Below, in pieces: positions 11,431 to 13,343 of a stretch of 13,343 nt of DNA. Position 1 is the first letter of the stretch, and each line of letters opens with the position of its first letter. The notes beneath the pieces were generated by a model that saw nothing but the letters and a program-made list of their open reading frames with translations, did no database searches and was not told the origin of the DNA. The translations under genes were made by a program, and so were the position numbers. The stretch covers positions 1 through 13,343 of the forward strand of contig VBJR01000194.1 of the NCBI GenBank assembly GCA_005880175.1, written 5' to 3'. Origin of the DNA: Chloroflexota bacterium. Lineage in GTDB: Bacteria; Chloroflexota; Dormibacteria; Dormibacterales; Dormibacteraceae.

Positions 11431-12381
11431 TTGCTAGATCTCCAGGAACGGCAGGCGGCGGCCGCGACGGCCGCCGCCTCGCCTGCCATCCACTGCGTCG
11501 AGCTCACGAAGCACTTCGGCCGCACCGTCGCGCTGGCCGGCCTGACGATGACGGTGCCCAGGGGCGAGGTGTTCGGGTTCCTCGGTCCCAACGGCGCCGG
11601 CAAGACGACGGCCATCAAGCTGCTGCTCGGCCTGCTCGACCCCACCGGCGGCGAGGGCTGGGTGCTCGGCCGGCCGCTCGGCGAGGTCGCCGTCCGCCGC
11701 CGCATCGGCTACCTGCCCGAGCTGTTCCGGTACCAGCCCTGGCTGCGGGGCGGCGAGGTGCTGCGCGTGCACTGCGAGCTGGCCCGGCTGCCCCGCTCGG
11801 CCTGGGGGTCGGAGACGGCGCGGGTGCTCGACCTGGTGGGCCTGGCGGACCGCGCCGGCGACCGGGTCCGCACGTACTCGAAGGGCATGCAGCAGCGGCT
11901 CGGCCTGGCCGCCGCGCTGCTCGGGACGCCGGAGCTGGTGTTCCTGGACGAGCCGACGAGCGCGCTCGACCCGGTCGGGCGGTACGACGTCCGCAAGGTG
12001 ATCCACCACCTGCGCGAGCAGGGGACGGCCGTGTTCCTGAACTCGCACCTGCTGACCGAGGTGGAGATGGTCTGCGACCGGGTGGCGATGGTGGACCGCG
12101 GCCGCGTGATCGCGACGGGCACGCTGGACGAGCTCCTCGGCGGTCGGGCGTGCCGCATCCGCGTGACCGGCCTGGACGCGCGGCAGCGCCAGACCCTGCT
12201 GAAGGCCCACGACCGGGCCGAGGACGACGGCGAGTGGATGGTCCTGCGCGGGCTGGAGCCCGAGAGCGTGCCCGACCTGGTGGCGGAGATCGTGCGGCTG
12301 GGCGGCCGCGTGTACGCCGTGGAGCCGCGCTCCGAGACGCTGGAGGACCGCTTCCTGCAGCTCCTGGGCGAGGGCCACTGA
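11431..12381 (+). CDS. ABC transporter ATP-binding protein
   Basis: A 316-residue ATPase of the ABC-2 export type. All motifs are present: Walker A 'GPNGAGKTT' (52-60), 'GYLPE' in place of the Q-loop (93-97), signature 'YSKGMQQRLG' (149-158), Walker B 'LVFLDEPTSALDP' (169-181) and the switch histidine in 'NSHLLTEVE' (206). The C-terminal ~90 residues ('RIRVTGLDARQRQTLL', 'LEDRFLQLLGEGH') are the accessory domain common to BcrA/CcmA-like ATPases. The start is uncertain. The frame has no ATG or GTG between the anti-sigma stop and the first beta strand, and TTG at 11431, 19 nt after that stop, is the only ordinary start codon that keeps the N-terminal strand; its ribosome site is poor. It powers the permease encoded next, whose ATG shares one base with its stop. 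The exported substrate is unknown. Confidence 0.92.
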   Translation: MLDLQERQAAAATAAASPAIHCVELTKHFGRTVALAGLTMTVPRGEVFGFLGPNGAGKTTAIKLLLGLLDPTGGEGWVLGRPLGEVAVRRRIGYLPELFRYQPWLRGGEVLRVHCELARLPRSAWGSETARVLDLVGLADRAGDRVRTYSKGMQQRLGLAAALLGTPELVFLDEPTSALDPVGRYDVRKVIHHLREQGTAVFLNSHLLTEVEMVCDRVAMVDRGRVIATGTLDELLGGRACRIRVTGLDARQRQTLLKAHDRAEDDGEWMVLRGLEPESVPDLVAEIVRLGGRVYAVEPRSETLEDRFLQLLGEGH

Positions 12382-13256
12382 TGCCCGCGCTGGCCCCCAT
12401 CCTGACGTTCGCCAAGCTCACGATCTGGGAGGCGGCCCGACGCAAGCTGCTGATCGCCGTCGTGCTGCTGACCCTGGTCGTGATCGGCGCGACGGGCTGG
12501 GTCTTCCACGAGCTCCACTACTCGAACGGCCCTGGCGGCGGCCCCCCGCTGGGCGAGGTCGAGCTGCTGCTGCTCGCCTCCCAGGTGCTGATCTTCGTCG
12601 TGTTCCTGTTCGCGGCCGTGCTGGCCCTGATGTCGGTGCTCGTGAGCGCGCCCAGCATCTCCGGGGACGTGGAGTCGAACCTGGTCCTCGCGATGCTCGC
12701 CCGCCCGGTCCGGCGCAGCGAGCTGGTGCTGGGCAAGTGGCTGGGGCTGGCGGTGCTGGTCGTGCTGTACGCGGCCGGGTCCGGCATCCTCGAGCTGATC
12801 GTCGTGGACGTGAACACGGGCTACCTGCCGCCGTCGCCGGTCGGGCTGATCGCGTACGTGGCGGCCCTGGGCCTGGTCCTCCTGACGTTCGGGCTGCTGC
12901 TGTCCACCCGACTGGCGGGCATGACCGCGGCGATCATCCCGCTGATCGGGTACTTCATCGCCTGGGTCGGCGGCATCCTGGGCGGCATCGGGACGGCCAT
13001 CGACAACCAGGGGCTGATCATCACCGGGGTCGTCAGCAAGCTGCTGCTCCCGACGGACGGCCTCTGGCGCGGCGCGGTGTACGCGATGGAGCCGGCGTCC
13101 GTCGTGGCGTCGCTGCGGGCGGCGGGCAGGCTGAGCGCCGGCAACCCGTTCTCGGCGACGGACGCCCCGGCCCCGGCGTTCCTGGCCTGGACGGTGTTCT
13201 GGTTCGCGCTGATGATCGGCCTGACGCTCTGGAGCTTCCAGCGCCGGGAGCTCTAA
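12381..13256 (+). CDS. ABC-2 type transporter permease
   Basis: A 291-residue inner-membrane subunit. A short amphipathic N-terminus ('LTFAKLTIWEAARRKLL') leads to six predicted hydrophobic helices: about 24-43, 64-93, 117-140, 154-175, 179-203 and, after a longer loop, 266-284. Between the second and third lies the cytoplasmic 'SAPSISGDVESNLVLAMLARPVRRSELVLGKWLG', the family's typical E-x-x-x-G-x-x-x-x-x-L-A-R-P-V/I-R-R/S loop that docks on the ATPase. The ATG overlaps the ATPase stop (TGATG), so the two are produced together. With the sigma/anti-sigma genes upstream it probably answers to envelope or antibiotic stress. The cargo cannot be predicted. It is the last gene of the operon visible here. 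Confidence 0.9.
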   Translation: MPALAPILTFAKLTIWEAARRKLLIAVVLLTLVVIGATGWVFHELHYSNGPGGGPPLGEVELLLLASQVLIFVVFLFAAVLALMSVLVSAPSISGDVESNLVLAMLARPVRRSELVLGKWLGLAVLVVLYAAGSGILELIVVDVNTGYLPPSPVGLIAYVAALGLVLLTFGLLLSTRLAGMTAAIIPLIGYFIAWVGGILGGIGTAIDNQGLIITGVVSKLLLPTDGLWRGAVYAMEPASVVASLRAAGRLSAGNPFSATDAPAPAFLAWTVFWFALMIGLTLWSFQRREL

Positions 13257-13343
13257 CCCGAAGTTCCCTGCTTGCGGTGAACTTGGTTGAACTCGGATTC
13301 GCGGTGCATGGTCTGGCTACAGCGCCCGGAACGAGTTCCAGTG
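13257..13343. other. Downstream region with short repeats, no assignable gene
   Basis: After the permease stop, GTGAACTTGG and TTGAACTCGG stand side by side (13277-13286 and 13287-13296, 8 of 10 bases alike). AAGTTC (13261-13266) forms an inverted repeat with GAACTT (13279-13284) across 12 nt, without a T-run, so it is a poor terminator. A frame opens at ATG 13308 and reaches the edge (12 codons). That is too little to call a gene. Confidence 0.4.

Noticed and set aside
11434..12518. Minus-strand frames opposite the ABC ATPase
   Set aside because: Shadows of a gene with all ATPase motifs on the plus strand.
1..13343. CRISPR array, insertion sequence, tRNA or rRNA gene
   Set aside because: No regularly spaced repeats, transposase motifs, terminal inverted repeats or tRNA-like cloverleaf segments were noticed on either strand. 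A dedicated RNA search was not possible.

Overview
The window is uniformly GC-rich DNA with dense coding, short or negative intergenic gaps and several GTG, TTG or CTG starts. This fits a high-GC soil-type bacterium of the Actinobacteriota or Chloroflexota. I cannot place it more precisely, because no rRNA or marker gene is present.

Left part, all on the minus strand (1-5062). The 5' end of an ECF sigma factor gene runs off the left edge. To its right lies a long proline-rich low-complexity reading frame that gives way to a GNAT acetyltransferase domain in another frame. The two look like one gene split by a frameshift within or next to a 21-bp tandem repeat. After a 182-bp gap holding two related palindromes and a tandem repeat comes a compact operon: padR regulator, 14-TM MFS drug exporter, TesB-like thioesterase. 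It is read from a promoter whose elements sit inside an AT-rich 27-bp palindrome, the probable PadR operator.

Centre (5063-9615). A tRNA-guanine transglycosylase gene (tgt) with an unusual substrate pocket overlaps by 4 nt a gene for one long polypeptide joining a Gfo/Idh/MocA oxidoreductase to an aldo/keto reductase. Divergent from tgt, 40 bp away on the plus strand, is an EVE-domain (PUA-like) protein. It overlaps a gene of the DUF2419/Qng1 family, the queuosine-5'-phosphate N-glycosylase that frees queuine. The tgt + EVE + qng1 set is best read as a queuosine-salvage locus: Qng1 releases queuine from scavenged queuosine nucleotide and the atypical Tgt inserts it into tRNA. The qng1 frame is broken near 9177, with about 20 family residues missing, so the enzyme may be dead here or the assembly may be wrong.

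Right part, plus strand (9665-13256). A four-gene operon: ECF sigma factor, its membrane-anchored zinc-type anti-sigma factor with a large extracytoplasmic domain, an ABC ATPase and an ABC-2 permease. It looks like an envelope-stress or export module. The last 87 bp hold no assignable gene.

All family calls come from reading translated sequence and recalled motifs. No database search or alignment program was run.
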